A stretch of 43,430 nucleotides of DNA from Streptomyces sp. PR69 (GCF_026420845.1 NZ_JAOWCB010000040.1:1-43430); one strand, 5' to 3'. Counted from the first letter of the stretch, positions 6,433 to 15,109 are shown. Notes: generated from the sequence alone by a model not told the origin. Program-made: numbers and translations.

Positions 6433-6705
6433 CTAGGTGTAATCTCCCTGCAAGTAAGCCTCCGCAGCCTCCTTCACGGCTTCGACATCCTTATCGTGTC
6501 GCAGCACATCCCTGGGAGTTGCTCCATTTAGGCGCACGTTAGGCCCTGTCATCCACTGACGGACACCTTGGTCGTACAGCTTCCGCTGCAGAAGACAGAT
6601 GATCTCCTTCACCTGCTGCTGCAGGGCATTGTCATCTGGAAGATCGGAGCTATTAAACCCGAAGTGCTCGAGGTTGATGCTTGCAACATGGGGATGGGTA
6701 GTCAT
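6433..6705 (-). CDS. DUF2384/Xre-MbcA-ParS-type antitoxin without HTH
   Basis: 90-aa protein whose C-terminal half has the toxin-binding signature of Xre/MbcA/ParS antitoxins: WMTGPNVRLNGATPRDVLRH (residues 51-70), then a helix ending YLQGDY (84-89). The N-terminal half (about 45 aa) is too short for, and does not resemble, the helix-turn-helix usually found in RES antitoxins. I chose the ATG at 6705 for its GAGGGAG ribosome site; the in-frame upstream ATG at 6759 has none. It lies just before the RES-like gene, the standard antitoxin-first order. It should neutralise that toxin by direct contact. Whether it can repress its own promoter without an HTH is open. Confidence 0.75.
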   Translation of the reverse strand: MTTHPHVASINLEHFGFNSSDLPDDNALQQQVKEIICLLQRKLYDQGVRQWMTGPNVRLNGATPRDVLRHDKDVEAVKEAAEAYLQGDYT

Positions 6706-7255
6706 GCACACTCCCTCTTTACGCAACCACAAAGACCGAGTGCGTCTCAGACCTTGCATTCCGCCGTGTGGCGACCTGCATCAGGTTCCTACCACGAGAC
6801 TACCAGGCTGACCAGCGCGCACAATCACTCTAAGCGCGTGATCGCGCGCGGATTGTAAACGCGCGGACTTGAGGGCCAATGCCCTGGATCTCGGAGCCTT
6901 GCAGTCAGCAGTTCGCTCAGAATTACGCACCCCTGGTCGGGAGCCAAACGGGGAGCCATCCCAGACAACACGGGACGGCTCCCCATGGACGACTACGGAC
7001 GGAGCTCGCCGGAACGCAGTGGTCAGGCGGGCGTCAGCAGCCGCCATCCTGAGGCCCCTCTTAGCCGCGCCTTAAGGCGATCATAAAGATCGTCATCCTC
7101 CCCCGACAGCGGGCGATTTCACGGTTCCGGGCGGCTAGTTTGCTGATCGCCAGGGCCGGGTTCGAGCGCACGGCGCCGTAGTCCACGGGGGGCCGCGCCG
7201 CCCGTGCGAACCCCGCCCCGGCCACCCCTCACGCTGTTCGAAGGAGAAGTTCGCC
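6706..7255. other. intergenic stretch at the apparent edge of the accessory region
   Basis: No convincing gene. The left part should hold the toxin-antitoxin promoter; ACAATC (6821-6826) and GATTGT (6851-6856) form a spaced inverted repeat there. A hairpin, GGGGAGCC..CCC / GGG..GGCTCCCC, lies at 6950-6984. GC content rises to core level by about 7140. No tRNA, integrase remnant or att core could be recognised. CGAAGGAGAA just before 7256 is the LPMO ribosome site. Confidence 0.4.
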
Positions 7256-8299
7256 ATGACCGCTCGCCGCAAGGCCGCCCCGGCCGCCGTCCTCGGCGTC
7301 ATACCGCTCGCGCTGGCGGGGCTGTCCGCCGCCCCGGCCGTCGCGCACGGGTCGATGACGGACCCGGTCAGCCGGGTGTCCGCCTGTTACGCCGAAGGGC
7401 CGGAGAGCCCGCAGTCGGCGGCCTGCAAGGCGGCGATCGCAGCCAGTGGGACGCAGGCATTCTACGACTGGAACGAGGTCAACATCGGTGACGCCGCGGG
7501 CAGGCACCGCCAGCTCATCCCGGACGGCAAGCTGTGCAGCGCGGGCCGCGACAAGTACAAGGGTCTGGATCTGCCGCGCGCCGACTGGCCGGCGTCCAAG
7601 CTCACGTCCGGTGAGCACACCTTCCGCTACAAGGCGACGGCCCCGCACCGGGGCGGGTTCGAGCTGTACCTCACCAAGGACGGCTATGACCCGGCGAAGC
7701 CGCTGAAGTGGTCGGATCTGGAGGAGAAGCCGTTCGCCACGGTCACCGACCCCACGCTGGCAAACGGCGAGTATGTCTTCGAGGGCGTCGTGCCGAAGAA
7801 GTCCGGCCGGCATCTGATCTATTCGATCTGGCAGCGTTCGGACTCCCCCGAGGCCTTCTACACCTGCTCCGACGTCGTCTTCGGCGAGGACAGCGGCGGG
7901 GGCGCGCCCGCGCCGGCCCCATCCGCTCCGACCGAGGAGCAGATCGAGGCCGGCACGGACAAGTCGACGGTGTCGCACGGCGGGCACGGCGGAGACGAGC
8001 CTGGGGAGCACAGGGAGCACACGCCGCAAGAGCAGAGGCAGGAACAGGAGCAGAAGCAGGAGACGTCGGCTCCGGCGGAGAAACCTGCCGGGAAGCCCGT
8101 GGAGGGCAAGAGCGCCGAGGCGCTGTCGGCAGAGCCGCCCAACACCCCCGAGGCGAACGGCTCCGCGGGCAGCGAGAACCTCGCCGCGACCGGCGGCGAC
8201 GGTGGCACCGCGTACCTCGCGGTCGGCGGGGCCGCGGTGCTGGCCCTCGGTTCGGCGCTGCTGTTCGCCACGGTGCGCCGCAAGGCCGTCGGCCGCTGA
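7256..8299 (+). CDS. secreted AA10 lytic polysaccharide monooxygenase with LAxTG sorting signal
   Basis: 347 aa. Signal peptide 1-30 ends VAHG, so mature His31 is the N-terminal copper ligand. The second histidine-brace residue is His131 (ATAPHRGG). Cysteines at C44 and C57 and a C-terminal FYTC are typical of chitin/cellulose-active AA10 enzymes. After about residue 215 comes a Pro/Gln/Glu-rich linker containing HGGHGGDEPGEHREH. It ends with a sortase signal: NLAATG, a hydrophobic helix (YLAVGGAAVLALGSALLFAT) and the basic tail RRKAVGR. It should oxidatively cleave chitin or cellulose while attached to the cell wall, through an SrtE-type sortase (family knowledge). AAGGAG precedes the ATG. 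It ends in a hairpin shared with the convergent lipase. Confidence 0.92.
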   Translation: MTARRKAAPAAVLGVIPLALAGLSAAPAVAHGSMTDPVSRVSACYAEGPESPQSAACKAAIAASGTQAFYDWNEVNIGDAAGRHRQLIPDGKLCSAGRDKYKGLDLPRADWPASKLTSGEHTFRYKATAPHRGGFELYLTKDGYDPAKPLKWSDLEEKPFATVTDPTLANGEYVFEGVVPKKSGRHLIYSIWQRSDSPEAFYTCSDVVFGEDSGGGAPAPAPSAPTEEQIEAGTDKSTVSHGGHGGDEPGEHREHTPQEQRQEQEQKQETSAPAEKPAGKPVEGKSAEALSAEPPNTPEANGSAGSENLAATGGDGGTAYLAVGGAAVLALGSALLFATVRRKAVGR

Positions 8300-8323
8300 C
8301 CCGGCGGCGTCGGGTCAGCGGCC
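8291..8323. terminator. bidirectional terminator between LPMO and lipase
   Basis: Perfect 13-bp stem GGCCGCTGACCCG with a 7-nt loop. It overlaps the LPMO stop codon and lies 9 bases beyond the lipase stop, so it can serve both convergent genes. Confidence 0.8.
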
Positions 8324-8331
8324 CAGCGGGC

Positions 8332-9198
8332 TCAGGGCCGGTCAAAGACCGAGGCGCACGTCGTCCGCGTGGCATGCGCCGGGTCCAGGGCGTTGGTCAC
8401 CTCGTGGAAGGCGATCCGGTCGAACAGCCCGATCGCCACATGCTCCGAGAAGTCCAGGAGACACAGATCCTGCACCACGACGTTGCGTACGTTCGGCCCG
8501 TCGAGGAACGAGGAGCGGTACGGGGTGACCACCTCGTCGTACTTGGTGGCGATGACGGTGTACTGGACTCCGGGCACGGTGTCCCCGCCCTCGTTGAGCT
8601 TGGTGAGGAAGGGCGAGCCGGCGATCTGGTCGGCGAGGGCTGGGGTCTTCTCGGAGATCAGGTCCGCGACGCCGGGGAAGTACGACAGCAGCCCGGTCAG
8701 TCCGTGCAGCGTGGAGCCGTGGTTGCTGGGGGCGAGGCCGACCAGGGCGTTCACCTTGTCCGCGCCGCCGAGGAACTTGAGGTAGTAGCGCGGCATCAGA
8801 CCGCCCTGGGAGTGTCCCACCAGGTCTGCCTCTGCCGCTCCGGTCGCGTCGAGCACCTTGTCGACATAGGCGTCCAGCTGCTCGGCCGACTTGTCGATGG
8901 GGCCGATGCCGTGGAAGAAGGGCACGTTCGGGAGCTGCCCGTAGTCGAGGGAGAAGACGCAGTAGCCGCGCTTGACGAGATAGGGCGCGAGGCCCAGCCA
9001 GTTGTCGACGGAGTTGCCGAAGGTTCCGTGTACAAGGACGACGGGCCGGGGGTGGGCGGCGGACGGCTTGCAGGAGTAGTCGTTCCAGCCACTGCTGGGG
9101 GCGGAGCCGGCATGGGCGGCGGCTGCGGGGACGAGGGCGAAGACCATGGCCAGCAGCAGGGCGGCCAGAAGTCCGCTGGCGCGTTTCCAGGGCAGCAT
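8332..9198 (-). CDS. secreted triacylglycerol lipase/esterase (alpha/beta hydrolase)
   Basis: 288-aa enzyme with a signal peptide (residues 1-30: basic start, long hydrophobic run, AAAAHA). The oxyanion-hole segment is VVLVHGTFG (53-61). The nucleophile elbow is GHSQGG (Ser130). The likely Asp221 is in TKYDEVVTPY and the likely His253 in SEHVAI. Cysteines at 43/80 and near the C-terminus suggest disulfides. It belongs to the Streptomyces extracellular lipase group acting on acylglycerols or esters outside the cell. CAAGGAG precedes the ATG. It is transcribed alone, with about 195 bases of upstream DNA including a direct repeat. Confidence 0.92.
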   Translation of the reverse strand: MLPWKRASGLLAALLLAMVFALVPAAAAHAGSAPSSGWNDYSCKPSAAHPRPVVLVHGTFGNSVDNWLGLAPYLVKRGYCVFSLDYGQLPNVPFFHGIGPIDKSAEQLDAYVDKVLDATGAAEADLVGHSQGGLMPRYYLKFLGGADKVNALVGLAPSNHGSTLHGLTGLLSYFPGVADLISEKTPALADQIAGSPFLTKLNEGGDTVPGVQYTVIATKYDEVVTPYRSSFLDGPNVRNVVVQDLCLLDFSEHVAIGLFDRIAFHEVTNALDPAHATRTTCASVFDRP

Positions 9199-9304
9199 CG
9201 ATCAGTCTCCTTGCGGCTCAAGAGAGAAGAGAGTGATGACGTGGGCATGACATCTACACAGGCGTGGGGGTGCACCTGACGGCTGGAACTGCTGCGCTCA
9301 GCTC

Positions 9305-9342
9305 AAGTTACGCATAAGTAGGAAGTGCTTGGGAAGTTACGC
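9305..9342. repeat. direct repeat AAGTTACGC upstream of the lipase
   Basis: Two exact copies of AAGTTACGC at 9305-9313 and 9334-9342 (29-bp period) in the lipase promoter region, about 110-140 bases upstream of its start. Could be a regulator site; no regulator identified. Confidence 0.35.
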
Positions 9343-9393
9343 GTCGGTAAAAACTGAATGCGCATCAACTGCGGGGCCGCTGCCCGGAAGCCG

Positions 9394-10359
9394 CTATGCG
9401 GCAAGGGAACCCCGGATGACCGCCTTCGGGCCGAACCTGGCCCTGGCCCGGTCCGCGACCGCCTCGATCCGGCGCGCCCGCTCGTCATCCGGGTCGAACG
9501 ACAGCTGCCGGGCGGCCCGTTCGGCCGGGGTGAGGTCCTCCGCGCGCAGCGTCAGGCCCCGCACCCTGGCCCGCTGCAGCCCTAGCGAGCCGAGCAGCCG
9601 GTATGCGGCGGCGGTGAGCGCGGCCGAGTGGGCGGTCGGCTCGCGCAGGGTACGGGAGCGGGTGGTGGTCGACCGGTCCGCGTACCGTACGACCAGGGTC
9701 AGCGACCGGCACACCTGCTCCTCGGCGCGCATCCTGGCGCCCAGCTCCTCCGTGATCGACAACAGTGCGCGCCGGTGCCGCTCCGGGTCCAGTTCATCGA
9801 GCGGGAAGGAGCGTTCGGCGGCGAGGGAGCGGGCGGCGGCGTTCGGGACGACCGCGGTGCGGTCGATGCCGTGCGACCGTTCCCACAGCTCGCGTCCGGC
9901 GCGCGCCCCGACGATCCGCTGGAGCACGGCGAGCGGTGCGGCGGCGACCCGGTCGACGGAGTCAAGGCCGTAGTCGCACAGCGTACGGGCCGTCGCGGGG
10001 CCGACGCCCTCCAGCGCGGCGACCGGTCTGCCGTGCAGGAAGCGGGCCGCGTCCCCCTCCGGCACCGTCAGGGTGGCGCCGGGCGCGGCGGCCCGCGCGG
10101 CCATCTTCGCGAGCATCGGGTTGGGGCCCGCGCCGATGATGCAGTCGACGCCGCAGTGCGCGAGCGCCCGCACCCGCAGCAGCGAGGCGAGTTCGGTCGC
10201 GTCCCGGCCGAAGTACCGCTGGGCGCCGCGGATGTCGACGAGCGCGGCATCGGGCGGCAGCGCCTGTACCGCCGGGCTGATGTCGCCGATCAGCGCGAGC
10301 AGTTCGGGCAGTGCCGCCTCGTACATCGGGGGCAGCCGGAAGCGTATGCAGAGGATCAT
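9394..10359 (-). CDS. ImuB-like inactive Y-family polymerase
   Basis: 321-aa Y-family protein. It keeps the palm/little-finger layout: ALVDIRGAQRYFGR at residues 39-52, helix-hairpin-helix VAALEGVGPATARTLCDYGL, and a C-terminal little-finger region. It lacks polymerase acids: the usual N-terminal DxD-FF-S is replaced by ILCIRFRLPP, and the SIDE-type motif reads PDAALVDI. That matches ImuB, an adaptor that couples DnaE2 to the beta clamp during mutagenic translesion synthesis. The ATG at 10359 overlaps the dnaE2 stop (ATGA), so the two are co-translated under the promoter upstream of dnaE2. No imuA-like gene is adjacent. It could be annotated as DNA polymerase IV, but activity is doubtful. Confidence 0.8.
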   Translation of the reverse strand: MILCIRFRLPPMYEAALPELLALIGDISPAVQALPPDAALVDIRGAQRYFGRDATELASLLRVRALAHCGVDCIIGAGPNPMLAKMAARAAAPGATLTVPEGDAARFLHGRPVAALEGVGPATARTLCDYGLDSVDRVAAAPLAVLQRIVGARAGRELWERSHGIDRTAVVPNAAARSLAAERSFPLDELDPERHRRALLSITEELGARMRAEEQVCRSLTLVVRYADRSTTTRSRTLREPTAHSAALTAAAYRLLGSLGLQRARVRGLTLRAEDLTPAERAARQLSFDPDDERARRIEAVADRARARFGPKAVIRGSLAA

Positions 10360-13300
10360 CCTGCGCTCCCGGGGCTCTGGTGCCACAGTTTTCTGCTCAC
10401 GGACCGTCCGGTGGCGGCCTTCTCGCCCGGAGGCTGGAGGTCCGCCCAGGGGTTGAGCTCATAGCCGGTCGACAGGGTGATGCGGCGGCCGCTGTCGGCC
10501 GGCGGCGACGACGGCTGCGGCTGCTGGGTGTCGCCGTCCCGCGAGGGCTGCTGGGCGTCGCCGTCCCGCGGCGGCTGCTGCCCGGCCAGCCGGGCCGCGA
10601 CCGCGTCGAGCCCTCCCGTGCGCCGCAGTTCGATCAGCTCCGCCAGATTCCAGGCGGCCGCGCCGACCACGCTGAGGCTGCGCGGTCCGCGCCGCTGCAC
10701 CGTGCCGCGCACCAGCAGCAGCCAGGAGTGGAAGACGGTGTGCGCGCACGCCTCGTGGCTGTCGTCGAAGAAGGCGAGGTCGACCAGGCCGGTGCCGTCG
10801 TCGAGGGTGGTGAACACGACCCGCTTGCCGGACCGGATCGGCGGAGTCTGGGTGGCCGCCTTCGCGCCCGCGACCAGCACGGTCTGACCGTGTGGAGCGG
10901 CGCGCAGCCGACGGGCGGACACCACGCCAAGCTCCTCCAGAAATGCCTGGTGATCCCCCATCAGATGGCGGGAGACATCCATGGAGAGCACGCCGAGTTC
11001 GGCGCTCAGCCGCTCGGCGTCGCTGAGGTCGGGCAGCCCGATGCGGGCGGTCCGCTGTCCGTCGGAGAGCGGGAGCTGACTGCCGTACGCCCCTCCGGCG
11101 CGGTGTCCGCGGTGGAGTTCGGCGAGATGCAGCAGCAGATCGCGCCGGTTCGCGCCGAAGGCGTCCAGCGCGCCGACCTGGGCGAGCCGTTCGGCGACCG
11201 GACGGCTGGGACGGGCCCGCTCCCAGAAGTCCCGCAGGGAGGTGTAGGGCTGCCCGGATTCCACGCGGGCGGCCTCGGCTTCGGTGATGCCATGGACGTC
11301 GGCGAGCCCGAGCCGCAGCCCCCACGCCCCGGAGACCCCGGCGGTCCCGTTTTCACCGTATTCACTCTTTCCATCAGACACCAGTTCGATACGGTGTGCG
11401 ACTGCCGAGCGGTTCACATCCAGCGGCAGCACCGGCACCCCGCGCCGCCGGGCGTCCGCCAGCAGCAGCCGCTTGGGATACATGCCGGGGTCATGGGTGA
11501 GCAGCCCGGCGTAGAAGGCGGCCGGGTGGTGCGCCTTGAGCCAGGCCGACTGATAGGTGGGCACGGCGAAGGCGACGGCGTGCGCCTTGCAGAAGCCGTA
11601 CGAGCCGAACGCCTCGACGATCTCCCAGGTGCGGTCCACGACCTCCGGCGCATAGCCCCTGGCCTTCGCCTGCTGGGCGAACCAGGCCCGGATCGCCCCC
11701 TGAGACTCGGGGTGGGAGAGTCCGCGCCGCACCCGGTCGGCCTCGTCCCGGCCGCAGCCGGTCATGATGTGCAGCATCTCGATGATCTGCTCATGGAAGA
11801 CGACGACGCCGTAGGTCTCCTTCAGCGGCCCCTCCAGATCGGGGTGCGGATAGCGGACGGGCGCCCGGCCGTGCCGGGCCGCGATGAACGGCCGCACCAT
11901 GTCAGCCGCGACGGGGCCCGGCCGGAACAGCGAGATGTCGACGACCAGATCGTGGAAGGCCGACGGCTGAAGCCTGCCGACCAGATCGCGCTGGCCGGGC
12001 GACTCGATCTGGAAGCAGCCCAGCGTCTCGGCCGATCTGATCAGCTCATAGGTGGCCGGGTCGCCCGGCCTGACCTGCTCCGGGTCGTCGAGGTCGAGCT
12101 CCCGGCCCGTCGTACGGCGCAGTTCGGCGACCGCGTGCGCCATCGCCGACTGCATCCGCACACCGAGGACGTCGAGTTTGAGCAGCCCGAGGTCCTCCAC
12201 ATCGTCCTTGTCGAACTGCGACATGGGCAGGGACTCGCCGCTGGTGGGCACCACCGGGGTACGGGTCAGCAGCGAGGCGTCGGAGAGCAGCACTCCGCAC
12301 GGGTGCATGGCGACCCCGCGCGGCAGCGCGTCCAGCGCCTCGACCAGCTGCCACAGCCGGCCGTGTTGCTCCCGCCGCGCGGCGAGGGCGCGCAGTTCGG
12401 GCAGTTCGTCCAGGGCGGCGCGGGCGTCGCGGGCCCGGATGTGCGGGAAGGACTTGGCGATCTCGTCGATCTCGGCCGGGTCCATGGAGAGCGCGGCCCC
12501 CACGTCCCGTACCGCATGGCGCACCCGGTAGGTCTCGGGCATGGCGACGGTCGCGACCCGCTCCTCGCCGAAGCGTTCGATGATGGCGCGGTAGACCTCG
12601 ATCCGGCGGGCGGACTCCACATCGATGTCGATGTCGGGCAGCACGGAGCGCCGCTTGGACAGAAAGCGCTCCATCAGCAGCCCCTGTTCGACGGGGTCGG
12701 CATGGGCGATGCCGAGGAGATGGTTGACCAGCGAGCCCGCGCCGGAGCCGCGTGCGGCGACGCGGATGCCCATCGCCCGGACGTCGTCGACGACCTGGGC
12801 GACGGTGAGGAAGTAGGAGGCGTAGTTCCAGTGGGCGATGATGTCCAGTTCGTGGTGCATCCGCTCCCAGTAGGCGCGGCGGCCGTCATAGCCGCGCAGC
12901 ACCATGCCGGCGGCGGCGCGGGAGGCGAGCACCCGCTGCGGGGTGCGGCGGTCCGCGCCGACCAGATGCGGCTCCGGGAAGTGGACCGTGCCGAGCCCCA
13001 GGTCGCCCTCGGGGTCGACGAGGCATTCGGCGGCGCTCTCCTCAGTCATGGCGAGCAGCCGGTGCGCGGTGTCGCGGCGGAATCCGGCGGCCTCAGCGGT
13101 CTGCTCGGCGAGGCGGGCCATCGCCGCCGGGTCCTTGAGCCAGCGCTCCCCGCTGTCGAGGCCCTTGGAGGGGTCGATGGGGACCAGGCGGCGGGCGGCG
13201 TCCAGGACGTCGGCCACCGGGCCCTGGCCGGGGTCGGCGTACCGTACGGCGTTCGTCAGCACGGCCCGTACGCCCTGCTGGGCGGCGAAGCCGAGGGTGC

Positions 13301-13907
13301 GGGCCGCCTGGCGCAGCGAGCCGGGGGCGGTGCCGGTGCGGCCGTGGTGCACGACCTCCAGGCGCAGCCGGCCGCCGTACCGCTCCAGCCAGGGGGCGAG
13401 CAGCCGGGCCGCGCGGTCGGGGCGGCCTGCGGCCAGGGCGCGGCCGACGTCGGAGGCGGGGCCGAGCAGTACGGTCAGCTCGTCGCCGCTGTTGTCGCCC
13501 CAGGGCAGCAGCGGGCTGCCGGCGCCGGCGGCCGCGTGGGCGGCGCTGACCATCCGGCACAGCCGGGCCCAGCCCGCGCGGGAGCGGGCGAGGAAGACGG
13601 CGCGGGGCGCGGACTCGTCGACGAAGACGCCGCCGCGCACGGGGGTGCGCCGCCGCTCGGCCGGCCGGTCCTCGGCGGGGGCGCGGTCGCCGATCGCGAG
13701 GTCCACGCCGAACAGCGGCCGGATGCCCACGCCCTCCTTCGCACACGCCTTGGCGAAGCGGACCGCTCCGGCGAGGGTGTCGCGGTCGGTCAGCGCGAGG
13801 GCGTCCATGCCCCGCTCGGCCGCGCGCTCGGCCAGCCGCTCCGGATGGGAGGCCCCATAGCGCAGGGAGAACCCGGAAACGGTGTGCAGATGCGTAAAGC
13901 CGGGCAC
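10356..13907 (-). CDS. dnaE2: error-prone DNA polymerase III alpha subunit DnaE2
   Basis: 1183-aa C-family polymerase. The N-terminal PHP domain begins FTHLHTVSGFSLRYGAS and continues MDALALTDRDTLAG. The palm holds the catalytic PDIDIDVES near residue 420. The finger/beta-binding regions and a C-terminal OB-fold (KRVVFTTLDDGTGLVDLAFF) follow. It lacks the longer C-terminus of replicative DnaE1, as expected for DnaE2. The GTG at 13907 has AGGAGG 5 bases upstream; the GTG at 13913 would overlap that site. The ImuB-like gene is coupled downstream by ATGA. A LexA-box-like sequence at 13967-13982 suggests SOS control. It carries out translesion synthesis and induced mutagenesis. Confidence 0.95.
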   Translation of the reverse strand: MPGFTHLHTVSGFSLRYGASHPERLAERAAERGMDALALTDRDTLAGAVRFAKACAKEGVGIRPLFGVDLAIGDRAPAEDRPAERRRTPVRGGVFVDESAPRAVFLARSRAGWARLCRMVSAAHAAAGAGSPLLPWGDNSGDELTVLLGPASDVGRALAAGRPDRAARLLAPWLERYGGRLRLEVVHHGRTGTAPGSLRQAARTLGFAAQQGVRAVLTNAVRYADPGQGPVADVLDAARRLVPIDPSKGLDSGERWLKDPAAMARLAEQTAEAAGFRRDTAHRLLAMTEESAAECLVDPEGDLGLGTVHFPEPHLVGADRRTPQRVLASRAAAGMVLRGYDGRRAYWERMHHELDIIAHWNYASYFLTVAQVVDDVRAMGIRVAARGSGAGSLVNHLLGIAHADPVEQGLLMERFLSKRRSVLPDIDIDVESARRIEVYRAIIERFGEERVATVAMPETYRVRHAVRDVGAALSMDPAEIDEIAKSFPHIRARDARAALDELPELRALAARREQHGRLWQLVEALDALPRGVAMHPCGVLLSDASLLTRTPVVPTSGESLPMSQFDKDDVEDLGLLKLDVLGVRMQSAMAHAVAELRRTTGRELDLDDPEQVRPGDPATYELIRSAETLGCFQIESPGQRDLVGRLQPSAFHDLVVDISLFRPGPVAADMVRPFIAARHGRAPVRYPHPDLEGPLKETYGVVVFHEQIIEMLHIMTGCGRDEADRVRRGLSHPESQGAIRAWFAQQAKARGYAPEVVDRTWEIVEAFGSYGFCKAHAVAFAVPTYQSAWLKAHHPAAFYAGLLTHDPGMYPKRLLLADARRRGVPVLPLDVNRSAVAHRIELVSDGKSEYGENGTAGVSGAWGLRLGLADVHGITEAEAARVESGQPYTSLRDFWERARPSRPVAERLAQVGALDAFGANRRDLLLHLAELHRGHRAGGAYGSQLPLSDGQRTARIGLPDLSDAERLSAELGVLSMDVSRHLMGDHQAFLEELGVVSARRLRAAPHGQTVLVAGAKAATQTPPIRSGKRVVFTTLDDGTGLVDLAFFDDSHEACAHTVFHSWLLLVRGTVQRRGPRSLSVVGAAAWNLAELIELRRTGGLDAVAARLAGQQPPRDGDAQQPSRDGDTQQPQPSSPPADSGRRITLSTGYELNPWADLQPPGEKAATGRSVSRKLWHQSPGSAG

Positions 13908-13966
13908 CCGCACCTCCTGAATCAGTCCGTCTCACCTCCCCCTCCTCCACCACCATAGACCAAGTT

Positions 13967-13982
13967 TCGAACATCCGTACGA
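13967..13982. promoter_or_regulatory. LexA (SOS) box-like site upstream of dnaE2
   Basis: TCGAACATCCGTACGA matches the actinobacterial SOS consensus CGAAC-N4-GTTCG with one mismatch. It lies 59 bases upstream of the dnaE2 start, a usual place for LexA repression. It also lies upstream of the divergent membrane gene at 14075. Confidence 0.65.
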
Positions 13983-14074
13983 TACGCGACGGCACTGCCT
14001 CCCCACGCCGGCTCCTCAGCCATTCAGCCCCCTCCCACCTGCGGGAACGCCGGACTGCACGGAGCGTTGAGGCC

Positions 14075-15109
14075 ATGAGGTTCGCCGATGAGCTGAGGAA
14101 CGCCGTCACTCCCCGGGCCGCCGTGCTCGTCATCGGCGTACTCGCTCTCCAGCTGCTGTTCATCACCTCGTACATCGGCGCGCTGCACCATCCGGACCCC
14201 AAGGACGTCAAGGTCGCGGTGGTCGCGCCGCCGCAGGCGGCGGAGCAGGCGCTTGAGCGGCTGCGGGCGCTGCCGGGTGATCCGCTGGACCCCCGTGCGC
14301 TCTCCGACGAGCAGGAGGCGCGCGAGCAGATGCTCCAGCGGGACATCGACGCGGCACTGCTGATCGACCCCCGGTCGACCGAGGACACCCTGCTGACCGC
14401 CTCCGGTCAGGGCGCCGCCGAGACCCGCGCCCTGACCGGGATCTTCGAACAGCTGGAGCGGGCCCAGCAGCGCACCCTGGCCGTCGAGGACATCGCCCCC
14501 GCGTCCGCCGGGGACGCGGGCGGACTCTCCTCCTTCTATCTGGCAGTCGGCTGGTGCGTGGGCGGCTATCTCTGCGCCGCGGTCCTGGCGATCAGCGCGG
14601 GCGCCCGGCCCGCCAACAGCTCCCGCGCCCTGCTCCGGCTCACGGTGATGGCCCTGTACGCGGTCGTCTCCGGCCTCCTCGGCGCGGTGATCACGGGTCC
14701 GGTGCTGGACGCCCTGCCGGGCAGCGTCGCCGCGCTGTGGGGCCTCGGCGCCCTCGTCGTCTTCGCGGTCGGCGCGGCCACCCTGGCGCTTCAGGCGCTC
14801 TTCGGGATCGTCGGCATCGGCCTGGCCATCCTGCTGGTGGTGATCGCCGGCAACCCCAGTGCGGGCGGCGCGATCCCCGGCCCCCTGCTCCCCGACTTCT
14901 GGCGCACCATCGGCCCGGCCCTCCCCCCGGGCGCGGGCACCTGGACCGCCCGCTCCATCGCCTACTTCCGGGGCAACGCGGTCCTGGGCCCGCTGCTGGT
15001 CCTCTCCGCCTGGGCGGCGGTCGGCACCGCCATCACCCTGATCATGGCCTCCCTGCGCCGCAACGGCGAGGAGGACAGGGGGCCGGTGGGGGCGCGGACT
15101 TCCCGCTGA
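14075..15109 (+). CDS. ABC-2-type/YhgE-like membrane protein
   Basis: 344-aa membrane protein. TM1 is at residues about 15-36 (AAVLVIGVLALQLLFITSYI). A roughly 130-aa extracytoplasmic domain follows (KDVKVAVVAPPQAAEQALER, RDIDAALLIDP, FEQLERAQQRTLAVEDIAP). Five further TM segments lie between about 150 and 330. This is the arrangement of ABC-2 permease/DUF3533-like proteins, for which the substrate is generally unknown. GGAGCG precedes the ATG. No ATPase gene is adjacent, so a full exporter is not shown. It is divergent from dnaE2 and ends at a hairpin before the convergent protease. Confidence 0.75.
   Translation: MRFADELRNAVTPRAAVLVIGVLALQLLFITSYIGALHHPDPKDVKVAVVAPPQAAEQALERLRALPGDPLDPRALSDEQEAREQMLQRDIDAALLIDPRSTEDTLLTASGQGAAETRALTGIFEQLERAQQRTLAVEDIAPASAGDAGGLSSFYLAVGWCVGGYLCAAVLAISAGARPANSSRALLRLTVMALYAVVSGLLGAVITGPVLDALPGSVAALWGLGALVVFAVGAATLALQALFGIVGIGLAILLVVIAGNPSAGGAIPGPLLPDFWRTIGPALPPGAGTWTARSIAYFRGNAVLGPLLVLSAWAAVGTAITLIMASLRRNGEEDRGPVGARTSR

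Noticed and set aside
6869..7075. Short plus-strand frame at the island edge
   Set aside because: No ribosome site or recognisable sequence, and it runs through the hairpin at 6950-6984.
7150..7190. tRNA-like GGTTCGA sequence that might mark a tRNA 3' end or att site
   Set aside because: The flanking bases do not pair as a T-stem, and there is no acceptor stem or anticodon arm.
10311..13958. 1215-codon plus-strand frame opposite dnaE2
   Set aside because: Composition is Gly/Arg/His-rich with no domains; it mirrors dnaE2 codon bias.
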